In this document: one piece after another, positions 1 to 6,123 of the stretch
Numbering within the stretch: the first letter of the stretch is position 1
How the letters are laid out: each line of letters opens with the position of its first letter
NCBI GenBank assembly: GCA_946617655.1
Contig: CAMOKL010000030.1
Span: 1-16,442 of the forward strand
From: Anaeroplasma sp902783745
GTDB taxonomy: Bacteria; Bacillota_I; Bacilli_A; Acholeplasmatales; Anaeroplasmataceae
Direction: 5' to 3'
DNA: 16,442 nt
Made by a program: the position numbers and the translations under genes
Notes under the pieces: model-generated
Told to the model about the DNA's origin: nothing
The model's input: the letters and a program-made list of their open reading frames with translations, nothing else
The model's database searches: none

Positions 1-176
1 ATGATTAATAAATTTATGATTAGATACAATAATATATTCATCTATTAAATTATTAGATTCTAAATCATCTATTAGATAATCTATTAAAGGCTTACCTTTA
101 ATATCTAATAATGGTTTAGAAAAATTTTCAGTTAACGGATACATTCTTGTTGCGTATCAAGTAATATACATTTCAT
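1..176 (-). pseudogene. Sugar-phosphate nucleotidyltransferase (NTP_transferase), frameshifted, runs off left edge
   Basis: The minus strand starts with ATG at 176 and reads MKCILL, then shifts frame and stops after 15 codons (MKCILLDTQQECIR). In the next frame the reading continues as YATRMYPLTENFSKPLL and then DIKGKPLIDYLID, open to the window edge. This is the N-terminal nucleotide-binding signature of RmlA/GalU-like nucleotidyltransferases, normally LAAGYATRMYPLT...KPLL, which couple a sugar 1-phosphate to an NTP. The LAAG part is lost. The simplest explanation is a deletion of about 7 nt near 155-159 that removed most of a GCAGCAGG-like stretch. The ATG lies 2 nt after the stop of the upstream unknown gene, so the two were co-transcribed. 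Which sugar it handled cannot be told. Only the first ~55 codons are visible; a sequencing error is possible but a 7-nt loss makes it unlikely. Confidence 0.8.
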
Positions 177-178
177 AA

Positions 179-907
179 TTATTTTTCTCCAAACACTTCT
201 TTCAACATAGCATTCATTTCATTTGTTGTAGCAGGTCTAAAAGGTTCGCCATAAAAAGAACTATCATTGCAAAACATTTCTAAATCATCAATATTACCAA
301 CATTTTGCAAATATGAAATTTCTAAAATATACAAGGCAGTTAATGAATTAATTAAATTATAAAGATTTGCATTTTCATAATTATTTTCACCGTTTAATCC
401 ATTAATTCTATTATGCTTGACTTTATTATAATCTGACCACCATTTAGGAATACTCATACCATCAGCAAGAGATAGGATATTTTTATTATCTTTAGTTATT
501 TTGCTTATAACAGTGAAATTATACCAAGGTTTGAATTGTATATCAAATATATAATTGTAACATTCAAAATCAGATAGTTTCTTCCTATTTTTTGGATCAC
601 TTATAAATGATGAAAAATCATTTGTAGCATATAATTTATCCTCGATTTCATACCACCATTTATAAATATTAACTTGGTCTTTAGGTGAATAACCAGGATT
701 TATAAATTTTGCCAAAGATTTACCAATAACATCAATTTCACTGCATATAGCTTGATATAATTTTAATATTTCAATAGAAAATGTTTTGTAATTTTTAGGA
801 TTGAAATCAATATATTTTCTTAGATGCAAAACTTCTTTTTCTAATTCAATATAATAATTCCAATAATCTTTTTTTATCTTAGCAAATAACTCACTAAAAA
901 CATCCAT
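179..907 (-). CDS. Hypothetical soluble protein, 242 aa, with WW and YNKVKHNR motifs
   Basis: I do not recognise this family with certainty. The protein is soluble-looking and mostly helical, with no signal peptide or membrane segment. It is rich in aromatic residues, with paired tryptophans at 84-85 (KWWYE) and 156-157 (KWWSD), the latter followed by YNKVKHNR at 160-167. The pattern WW-x2-YN-x-VKH-x-R in a helical protein recalls HEPN-like proteins of unknown function, but a clean HEPN RNase motif (R-x4-6-H) is not obvious, so no nuclease activity is claimed. It begins 2 nt after the stop of the galactokinase remnant and ends 2 nt before the ATG of the broken nucleotidyltransferase, so it was the middle gene of a three-gene unit and is the only one still intact. 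The ribosome binding site is weak (GGAG 13 nt upstream). Confidence 0.75.
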   Translation of the reverse strand: MDVFSELFAKIKKDYWNYYIELEKEVLHLRKYIDFNPKNYKTFSIEILKLYQAICSEIDVIGKSLAKFINPGYSPKDQVNIYKWWYEIEDKLYATNDFSSFISDPKNRKKLSDFECYNYIFDIQFKPWYNFTVISKITKDNKNILSLADGMSIPKWWSDYNKVKHNRINGLNGENNYENANLYNLINSLTALYILEISYLQNVGNIDDLEMFCNDSSFYGEPFRPATTNEMNAMLKEVFGEK

Positions 908-909
908 AA

Positions 910-1298
910 TTATTTTTCAACTCCGTCTTCAGATGTACAAATAAATAATTGTACTTTGTCAGCATATTCTGGATGTAATTTAGAATATTAATTCTTAATA
1001 TTCTCCATTACTTCTTTTTCATATGTTGGATCAATGATAGCTAAGCAAGCTCCATTAAATCCACCGCCCATGAATCTAGATCCATATACACCTTTTGTAT
1101 TTACCATTATATTATATAAATCAATTAATAATGGTGAACCAGCTTCATACATTTCTATAGATGATGTGCCTGATTCTGATACTATTTTGCCAAATTCAAT
1201 AATATCACCTTTAGCCCAAGCTTCTTCTCCTCTTTTTACTCTATCACATTCATCATAATAATGATGAGCTCTTTTAGCAAAGTTAAGAACTTCAACCT
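910..1298 (-). pseudogene. Galactokinase-family (GHMP) C-terminal remnant with nonsense codon
   Basis: The minus strand encodes about 129 codons of the C-terminal part of a galactokinase-type GHMP kinase, which phosphorylates a sugar at C1. Visible blocks are VEVLNFAKRAHHYYDEC, then SGTSSIEMYEAGSPLLIDL, then the conserved third GHMP motif as GSRFMGGGFNGACLAII, and the end FICTSEDGVEK followed by TAA at 910-912. Two lesions show it is dead. The N-terminal two thirds are missing upstream of about 1298, where the sequence changes to a transposon-like end. An in-frame TAA at 988-990 interrupts IKN*YSKLHPEY, where the family would have an acidic residue such as Glu (a single GAA to TAA change). 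It was probably co-transcribed with the next two genes, one a nucleotidyltransferase; kinase plus nucleotidyltransferase suggests a sugar salvage route to a nucleotide sugar. Confidence 0.85.
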
Positions 1299-1460
1299 AT
1301 TTTATAAGCTGTGGAGATTTTTATTTTTCACCATAGCCACGAGCACTTATGGTCACACCCGCATAACATGTGGTTTTATGTTACTCTTCGAGCAACATAA
1401 TAAAACTCCTTCAGCAACCTTTTGAAGAAGAATATGTTCTTCTATCTTCTATTATTTTTA
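1299..1460 (-). mobile_element. Probable right-end remnant of an IS200/IS605-type (TnpB) element
   Basis: This block joins abruptly to the middle of the galactokinase remnant at about 1299. On the minus strand a short frame reads TTCYAGVTISARGYGEK and stops (1321-1323). If one A of the following A-run is removed it continues NKNLHSL and stops at 1302-1304, resembling the variable C-terminus of TnpB proteins. The DNA is full of hairpins: ACCATAG/TATGGT arms at 1330-1336 and 1348-1353, GTTTTATGTTACTC against GAGCAACATAATAAAAC at 1373-1406, and AGAAGAA/TTCTTCT at 1426-1443. That fits the structured 3' end and right-end guide-RNA region of such elements. No left end or transposase body is present. 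The family call rests on pattern memory and is tentative; the alternative is an unrelated structured RNA. From 1489 to 1541 I see nothing further. Confidence 0.4.
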
Positions 1461-1461
1461 T

Positions 1462-1488
1462 AAAAGCTAATAAGCTTTTTTATTTTTT
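1462..1488 (+). terminator. Rho-independent terminator-like hairpin
   Basis: AAAAGCT at 1462-1468, loop AATA, AGCTTTT at 1473-1479, followed by a T-rich run to 1488 (TTTTTTATTTTTT overall). The T-run is on the plus strand, yet no plus-strand gene precedes it, so it either belongs to the transposon-like remnant or ends an unannotated structured plus-strand transcript covering the hairpins at 1330-1443. Confidence 0.5.
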
Positions 1489-1541
1489 AGGTCATAATTA
1501 TTATTCAAAATGTAAATAAGCAATGGAATTTAAACTCCTCA

Positions 1542-2060
1542 TCATTTTTTTATAATCAAATCTTTGATTTGTTTTCTAGAATAATGATATTTCTCAGAAG
1601 GAATAGATTTTTTAGAAATATATCCTAATACTATTAGCAAACTAAACTCTTCATTATTATCAAGTTTAATATATTTAGATAAGTCTTTATCGTCAAACAT
1701 ACCAACAATGCAACTTCCAATCCCTCTATTCCATGCAGCAAGCATTATATATGTCGCGAAGATTCCAACATCTATATCACATATAGACAGGTCTCCTCTT
1801 CGCTTATTAATCCAAGCTTCATTTTTTAGACCTGTTATAACTAGCAAATTTTGTGCATTATATAGGCTTTTTGTTGTTTCCTTTAAAGCATTTATAATCT
1901 TTGACTCTGTAATAAAATATGCTTTATATGGTTGAGCATTTTTTGCAGATGGTGCTAACCTTGCATATTCAAAAATGTAATTAATATCTTCTTCAGATAA
2001 TGTTTTATTTTCAAAGTCTCTAACTGAATATCTAGTTTTAATTAAATTTTCAAAATCCAT
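1542..2060 (-). CDS. Nitroreductase family protein (FMN-dependent oxidoreductase)
   Basis: The 172-aa product has the marks of the nitroreductase fold: RYSVRDF near residues 10-16 (the FMN-phosphate-binding R-S-x-R region), LAPSAKNAQPY near 35-45, and a C-terminal half with AAWNRGIGSCIVG and LLIVLGY, where family members place the second FMN-binding loop. Members are homodimers that use FMN and NAD(P)H to reduce nitro groups, quinones, flavins or other small substrates; the physiological substrate here cannot be told from sequence. The length is at the short end for the family but complete. The stop is TGA (1542-1544), evidence that TGA is a stop in this organism. It lies 128 bp after the thiolase gene and has its own promoter-like sequence, so its link to the acyl-CoA module may be only positional. 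The ribosome binding site before ATG 2060 is weak. Confidence 0.85.
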   Translation of the reverse strand: MDFENLIKTRYSVRDFENKTLSEEDINYIFEYARLAPSAKNAQPYKAYFITESKIINALKETTKSLYNAQNLLVITGLKNEAWINKRRGDLSICDIDVGIFATYIMLAAWNRGIGSCIVGMFDDKDLSKYIKLDNNEEFSLLIVLGYISKKSIPSEKYHYSRKQIKDLIIKK

Positions 2061-2143
2061 ATAACACCATCATATAATTGCTTTAAAATTATATTTTCTC
2101 CTAACATAATTACTAACATTTATTACTTATAAAATCTAAATAT

Positions 2144-2172
2144 TTTATAAAAATCCAACAAATATCTTTCAA
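2144..2172 (-). promoter_or_regulatory. Sigma-A type promoter for the nitroreductase gene
   Basis: On the minus strand TTGAAA (2167-2172) and TATAAA (2144-2149) are separated by exactly 17 bp, a near-consensus housekeeping promoter lying directly downstream of the thiolase stop. The expected start near 2137 leaves a leader of about 75 nt, which contains an AGGAG at about 2099-2103 that is too far from the annotated ATG. Confidence 0.5.
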
Positions 2173-2188
2173 TTAAATAATATGTAAT

Positions 2189-3433
2189 TTACTTTTCACC
2201 AACAATAAACACGTAATTAGTTGTAGCACTTCCCCCAAGATTTAACATCATGGCATTCTTAGCATTGTTAATTTGATATTTTCCAGCAATACCTTTTACT
2301 TGCTTATATAAATCTAAGAACATTCTAGTCCCTGTAGCGCCAACTGGATGACCACATCCAATTAAACCACCACTTGGATTAATCGGTTTATTACCATTAA
2401 AAGAAATTAATCCACTTTCGATTGCTTCAAATTCTTTACCTGGTTCAGTTAAACCAAATGCTGATATAGCAGCATATTCGCTCGATGTAAAGCAGTCATG
2501 CGTTTCAAACACATCTATATCATCTACAGTCAAACCACTTCTTTTATAAGCATCTAATACTGCTTGTCTTGTCCATGGTAAAACATAAGCTGAATCTTTA
2601 TTATCTTCTATTTTCTTATCAAATAGTAATGGTGCTGTTCTATGCCCATAACCTTTGATAACAATATTACTATCAATATTTTTTTCTTTAATATATTTTT
2701 CAGATGCTAAAATGATTAATACTGCACCATCTGTAACTTGAGAACAATCAGAAACAGCAAGCTTTCCACCAACTAATGGGTTTGTTTCAGTACCTCTATT
2801 TGATGCTTGTTCAAAATCCATATACCATTTTCTTGTCTGAGCATTTTTATTTCTTTTTGCATTCTCATAATTAATTACAGATATTTTTGCTAAGGAATCT
2901 AAATATCTTTTTTTATTTAATTGAGGATACTTTTCTAAATAAGCATCTGCTAATCTACCAAATAGTTTAGGAAATGGTAACTCAATTCCTTTTCCTTCTT
3001 TTTCGTAGTATGCAGCTTTACCTAAAATATCTCCACCAATTTTTGAATCTACTGTCTTCATCATTTCAAAGCCAACAACAATAGCAACATCAATATCACC
3101 AGCATTGATTTTTGTCATTGCAGCTTCTAGTGCTACAGAGCTTGAAGCACATGCAGCTTCATATCTTGCTGAAGGCACACCATAGAATGCTTCATTTACT
3201 TCAGTTAAGAAAGCCCCCAAATGGCCTTGGTTTAAGTATTGTTCAGCAATAAAATTTCCTACAAAGCATTCAACTCTATTATCATTATTTAATCTTTTTA
3301 ATTCATCAAATGTAAAATTAGTCGCTTCAAATCCATCATTAACAACTTCTTTTAACATTGCAACTAAATTCTTACCTTCTTTAGTCCAATTTCTTTCGAA
3401 ATCAGTTTGTGCACCACCTAATACATGAACCAT
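2189..3433 (-). CDS. SCP2-type thiolase (acetyl-CoA acetyltransferase-like)
   Basis: The 414-aa product has the full two-domain thiolase fold. The nucleophilic cysteine is C95 in YEAACASSSVALEAA. The second-domain HDCF motif (312-315) replaces the NEAF of classical thiolases, and H362 lies in GCGHPVGATG. The C-terminal cysteine loop of classical degradative and biosynthetic thiolases (C-x-GGG) is here LNLGGSATTN with no cysteine, typical of the SCP2/SCPx-like branch. Known family members condense or cleave acyl-CoAs, such as 2 acetyl-CoA to acetoacetyl-CoA. The gene starts 2 nt after the stop of the dehydrogenase gene, which suggests the pair works in sequence. There is no fatty-acid oxidation operon here (no acyl-CoA dehydrogenase or enoyl-CoA hydratase), so a synthetic role in supplying an acyl group for a sugar is inferred. 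Confidence 0.88.
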   Translation of the reverse strand: MVHVLGGAQTDFERNWTKEGKNLVAMLKEVVNDGFEATNFTFDELKRLNNDNRVECFVGNFIAEQYLNQGHLGAFLTEVNEAFYGVPSARYEAACASSSVALEAAMTKINAGDIDVAIVVGFEMMKTVDSKIGGDILGKAAYYEKEGKGIELPFPKLFGRLADAYLEKYPQLNKKRYLDSLAKISVINYENAKRNKNAQTRKWYMDFEQASNRGTETNPLVGGKLAVSDCSQVTDGAVLIILASEKYIKEKNIDSNIVIKGYGHRTAPLLFDKKIEDNKDSAYVLPWTRQAVLDAYKRSGLTVDDIDVFETHDCFTSSEYAAISAFGLTEPGKEFEAIESGLISFNGNKPINPSGGLIGCGHPVGATGTRMFLDLYKQVKGIAGKYQINNAKNAMMLNLGGSATTNYVFIVGEK

Positions 3434-3435
3434 AA

Positions 3436-4671
3436 TTATTTACCTGCCTTAAAATAACTTCTAAAATCATATTTTGTTTTATAATTAGTACCAAATAATA
3501 AATTAGACATTACTAAAGGTGGGCACCAATTAAATCCAGTTGCCATTGCGTCATCAACATATGATAGTTCATCACATACTTCTTTTGCAACATATAATGA
3601 ATAATCAACATATTCTTTTAAGAATTCTTTACATATTAAAGCTTCTTTTGATTTATTATTTAACAACTCATCAAAGGCTAATTTATAATCTCCATTTTTA
3701 ATATATGCATTCATCTTAGTTGCAAAATCAAAATAGTATTTTCTCTTTTCTCTATATGAATCTGTTTTAATATCATAAACTAATGTTTTCTTAATCCCAT
3801 CTTCATAACAAACTTGCTTAAATAAGCCTTCTCCTGTTTTCTTTCCAAGTTTATTATTTGATATTAATTTATTTATATAATCAGGAGTTGTAAATAATTT
3901 GTTTGCGTAATCATTAGTGTTATTTAATAGATTATCCATAATAGCCTTATGAACATCTAAGCCAACGAAATCAGCTGTCATACATGGTGACATTGCCCTA
4001 CCTGTAAATACACCTAATATAGATTCTATGTAATCAATGCCACCTTCTTCTTTATATTGTTCAGCATATTGTATAGCCTTATTAATAAAATGAAATCCTA
4101 TTCTATTAGCTAAAAATGCTGGAGAATCTTTAACAATAACAACAGTTCTATTCAATACATTTGTTAAATAATCTTGAATCTCGCTAAATATCTTTTCATT
4201 AGTATATTTAGTTTTAATTAATTCACATAGTGTTACACTATATGGTGGATTAAAGAAATGCATTCCAAAATATCTTTCACGAATATCATCAGTCATAGCT
4301 TCAGCCATTTTTGTAATTGCCAATCCTGATGTACCTGTAACATAAATAGCATCTTTTTTTAGATAATTGATTACTTTTGAATTAATATCCATTTTAATTG
4401 ATAAATCTTCAATTGTACTATCAAAAACTAAATCTGATTCAGATATACATTTATCTAATTCAGAATAATCAGCAAGGATTAATCTTGATTTAATACTTTC
4501 GCATCTAATAGATTTGATAGCTTTTAATATTGACTTTTCATTTTTTGTTCTAGATAGCATATATACTTTTGCTTTACCAAAAGATGCAAATATTGCAGAA
4601 ACATTTACTCCCATACTACCTGATGCGCCAAGAACAGTAACTGTATTAATTTTTAGATTTCCACTCATCAT
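3436..4671 (-). CDS. 3-hydroxyacyl-CoA dehydrogenase (stand-alone, NAD-binding plus C-terminal domains)
   Basis: The 411-aa product begins with a Rossmann NAD site, VTVLGASGSMG at 11-21, followed by the catalytic block GMHFFNPPYSVTLCE. There H138 and E150 have the 12-residue spacing of the His-Glu pair of known 3-hydroxyacyl-CoA dehydrogenases. The linker KDSPAFLANRIGFHFIN (181-197) and the C-terminal domain with GRAMSPCMTADFVGLDV and LGKKTGEGLF are also present. No enoyl-CoA hydratase domain is fused. It interconverts 3-ketoacyl-CoA and (S)-3-hydroxyacyl-CoA with NAD(H). The last ~110 residues extend past the usual end of two-domain enzymes and I cannot assign them. Translation is coupled to the acyltransferase: the genes overlap by 26 nt, and the AAGGGA ribosome binding site lies inside the upstream gene, 7 nt before the ATG at 4671. 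Confidence 0.88.
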   Translation of the reverse strand: MMSGNLKINTVTVLGASGSMGVNVSAIFASFGKAKVYMLSRTKNEKSILKAIKSIRCESIKSRLILADYSELDKCISESDLVFDSTIEDLSIKMDINSKVINYLKKDAIYVTGTSGLAITKMAEAMTDDIRERYFGMHFFNPPYSVTLCELIKTKYTNEKIFSEIQDYLTNVLNRTVVIVKDSPAFLANRIGFHFINKAIQYAEQYKEEGGIDYIESILGVFTGRAMSPCMTADFVGLDVHKAIMDNLLNNTNDYANKLFTTPDYINKLISNNKLGKKTGEGLFKQVCYEDGIKKTLVYDIKTDSYREKRKYYFDFATKMNAYIKNGDYKLAFDELLNNKSKEALICKEFLKEYVDYSLYVAKEVCDELSYVDDAMATGFNWCPPLVMSNLLFGTNYKTKYDFRSYFKAGK

Positions 4672-5437
4672 AAGTTAATCCCTTCCAAGGCATTCCTCTA
4701 TCAAAAGTATATCTCCATGGATATACAGATTCACCATTATCATTTTTTATTTTTGTTACTTCACCAACATCTTTTGCAGGACTACCTACAACAATTCGCA
4801 TTTCACCAACATCTTTAGTTACAGTTGATCCAGCACCAATCAATGAATCTTTACCAATATGTACACCTGGTAGAATAGTGGAACTTGTAGCTATTACAGC
4901 AAATTCATCAACATTAACACCTTTCATACATTCAGATGGTGGTGTTGGATCATTTGTCAAAACTACATAGGGAAAAATCCAAACATAATTTGCAATTTTA
5001 CTCTTTTGGCCTATGTGAACATTACTATGTAAATTCACATAATTGCCTATTTCGCAATCACCCTGGATATCACTTAAAGTTCCAATTCTAACATTATTAC
5101 CTATTTTTGCTTTTTCTCTAATGGTAACTCTGTGACCAGTTTGAAAATTATCTCCGATTGTTGTATCTCCATATATAATTGTTTCACTTCTAATTATTGA
5201 ATTCTTACCTATAACTAAAGGATGAATACTGTTAACATGATTATTTAAATAAAAATCATACAAATATTCACCAAGAATACATCTAGCACCGATTGTTGTT
5301 CCTGACTTTATATGAACATTATCTCTAATAATTACACCATAATCCACATATACATTATCTTCAATTACTACATTATCACCTATAATAACATTATCCATAA
5401 TAATGGCCTTCGGCGATATTTTACAATTCTCTCTCAT
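4646..5437 (-). CDS. Left-handed beta-helix (hexapeptide) acyltransferase, probably acting on a sugar nucleotide
   Basis: Almost the whole 263-aa protein consists of isoleucine/valine-led hexapeptide repeats, for example IIMDNVIIGDNVVIEDNV near the N-terminus, then TTIGDNFQTGHRVTIREKA and STILPGVHIGKDSLIGAGS. This predicts a trimeric LbetaH acyltransferase that uses an acyl-CoA. An insertion with TNDPTPPSE, and a non-helical C-terminal tail ending YPWRYTFDRGMPWKG, resemble sugar-nucleotide N-acyltransferases of polysaccharide clusters (FdtC/QdtC/WbpD type). The main operon has FdtA and FdtB but no acyltransferase, so this is the best candidate for acylating the 3-amino sugar. A GTG at 5449 is possible, but ATG at 5437 is preferred because a weak GTGGG lies 7 nt upstream of it and nothing suitable precedes the GTG. 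It is the first gene of its module, with a promoter at 5511-5539. Confidence 0.85.
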   Translation of the reverse strand: MRENCKISPKAIIMDNVIIGDNVVIEDNVYVDYGVIIRDNVHIKSGTTIGARCILGEYLYDFYLNNHVNSIHPLVIGKNSIIRSETIIYGDTTIGDNFQTGHRVTIREKAKIGNNVRIGTLSDIQGDCEIGNYVNLHSNVHIGQKSKIANYVWIFPYVVLTNDPTPPSECMKGVNVDEFAVIATSSTILPGVHIGKDSLIGAGSTVTKDVGEMRIVVGSPAKDVGEVTKIKNDNGESVYPWRYTFDRGMPWKGLTYDEWKSKN

Positions 5438-5510
5438 ATTAGTACCCACTTTTCAAATTTTTAAGACTTACATTCATGCATAACTATTCTTTTTAAAAAA
5501 AATATCCTTC

Positions 5511-5539
5511 TATATATAAAATAGAAATAATCATTGCAA
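5511..5539 (-). promoter_or_regulatory. Sigma-A type promoter for the acyltransferase-dehydrogenase-thiolase module
   Basis: On the minus strand TTGCAA (5534-5539) and TATATA (5511-5516) are separated by 17 bp. The predicted start near 5504 gives a leader of about 65 nt before ATG 5437. Together with the terminator-like hairpin just upstream, this makes the module a transcription unit separate from the polysaccharide operon. Confidence 0.5.
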
Positions 5540-5556
5540 ATAACATGATAGTATTA

Positions 5557-5580
5557 GCAAAAAATAATCTAAGATTATTT
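5557..5580 (-). terminator. AT-rich hairpin with T-run (weak terminator)
   Basis: AAAATAATC (5561-5569), loop TAA, GATTATTTT (5573-5581 read on plus) form a 9-bp AT-rich stem. On the minus strand it is followed by a T-run ending TTTTTTGC. It would end transcripts entering from the helicase remnant. Low stability makes it uncertain. Confidence 0.3.
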
Positions 5581-5601
5581 TATCATTTTATCAGTGTTAT
5601 C

Positions 5602-5630
5602 ACAATCTTTTTTTATTATAAAAAGATTGT
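5602..5630. repeat. Perfect 11-bp inverted repeat (hairpin)
   Basis: ACAATCTTTTT (5602-5612), loop of 7, AAAAAGATTGT (5620-5630). Neither strand has a T-run after the stem, so it is not a convincing terminator. It lies 20 nt past the stop of the helicase remnant and may be its former transcript end. Confidence 0.45.
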
Positions 5631-5649
5631 AGCTAATTGAAAAAAAACA

Positions 5650-5836
5650 TTATCTTAGTTCAAAAATGAATATGCTTAGTCTTAATCTTTTTCTTATTCC
5701 ATTAATGAAATGGTATTCAGCTGATGATAAGTATAGATATTCTTTTGCTCTAGTCATCGCGACAGATAATAATCTTCTTTCTTCCTTCGATTAGATTATT
5801 ATCTGTTAAATTAGATGGTATCAATTTCTTCTTTTC
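5650..5836 (-). pseudogene. UvrD/PcrA-type helicase C-terminal remnant, frameshifted
   Basis: The minus strand reads EKKKLIPSNLTDNNLIE (5836-5786). After one extra G at about 5785 the reading continues in the next frame as EERRLLSVAMTRAKEYLYL and on to FIFELR, with a TAA at 5650-5652. EERRLLxVAMTRAK is helicase motif VI of superfamily 1 UvrD/PcrA/Rep proteins, which contacts ATP through its arginine. Only about the last 62 codons remain; in-frame stops (5837-5839) and unrelated sequence lie upstream. The residue normally Tyr in EERRLxYVAxTRA is Ser here, and the change falls exactly in an inverted repeat. No helicase domain core is present, so this is a dead fragment. Confidence 0.82.
5762..5806. 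repeat. Perfect 14-bp inverted repeat inside the helicase remnant
   Basis: ACAGATAATAATCT (5762-5775) and AGATTATTATCTGT (5793-5806) are exact reverse complements separated by 17 nt. Both arms lie in recognisable helicase coding sequence (TDNNL and RLLSV), so the symmetry arose within a coding region, not from an inserted element. Confidence 0.8.
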
Positions 5837-5876
5837 TTATAACTGTTATTTTAGAACCATTAATTTGGTATTCCAT
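5811..5876 (-). CDS. Very short reading frame (21 aa) with strong ribosome binding site, doubtful
   Basis: ATG at 5876 is preceded by GGAGGAATAT, an excellent ribosome binding site, and reads MEYQINGSKITVIRKEEID, then TI and a TAA at 5811-5813. The strong site suggests this was the true start of a gene whose body was lost when it was joined to the helicase tail downstream. I do not recognise the peptide, and nothing shows that it is functional. Confidence 0.3.
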   Translation of the reverse strand: MEYQINGSKITVIRKEEIDTI

Positions 5877-5930
5877 ATATTCCTCCATATCAAGGAATAA
5901 GATAATGACTTTTTTATACTTATAATTATG

Positions 5931-5990
5931 GGCGAGATAAATTTAAAAATATTATCTTAAACCAATTTCATTATTAATTTAAGACTCGCC
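5931..5990. repeat. Long-loop inverted repeat with GC-rich arms
   Basis: GGCGAG (5931-5936) and CTCGCC (5985-5990) pair perfectly around a 48-nt AT-rich interior that can extend the stem weakly. GC-rich hexamers stand out in this background. It lies between the short frame and the operator cluster and could be the base of an RNA stem in a leader. I do not recognise a riboswitch. Confidence 0.35.
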
Positions 5991-6044
5991 ATTTCATATA
6001 GAAGGAACCTCAAGGGTGGATTATTAAGTTTTAATAAATATTTT

Positions 6045-6123
6045 ATTACGATTGTCGTAATTACATTTTTATGTTATTACTTTTGTCGTATTTTGCCAAT
6101 ATTTTTATTACGACAAATGTAAT
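6045..6123. promoter_or_regulatory. Three phased palindromic operator-like sites
   Basis: Site 1 is ATTACGATTGTCGTAAT (6045-6061), a perfect 7-3-7 palindrome. Site 2 is ATTACTTTTGTCGTATT (6076-6092), 14 of 17 identical. Site 3 is ATTACGACAAATGTAAT (6107-6123), 15 of 17 identical when read on the minus strand. Their centres, 6053, 6084 and 6115, are exactly 31 bp apart, close to three helical turns. They sit directly upstream of the -35 box of the broken regulator gene. Such an array is the usual form of a cooperatively bound, autoregulated operator for an HTH protein, so the Xre-type product was the likely ligand. That assignment is inferred. Confidence 0.75.

Noticed and set aside
1034..1258. 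Plus-strand open frame of 74 codons
   Set aside because: It is the antisense shadow of the galactokinase C-terminal remnant, which has clear family motifs on the minus strand.
5811..5876. Leaderless micropeptide or toxin as a real gene
   Set aside because: Listed only at low confidence: 21 residues, no hydrophobic toxin-like segment, and it runs straight into helicase debris.
6005..6025. AAGGGTGGA resembling a T-box antiterminator motif
   Set aside because: The T-box consensus needs GGTGGNACCGCG; the sequence continues GGTGGATTATTAAG, and no specifier stem or terminator pairing was found.
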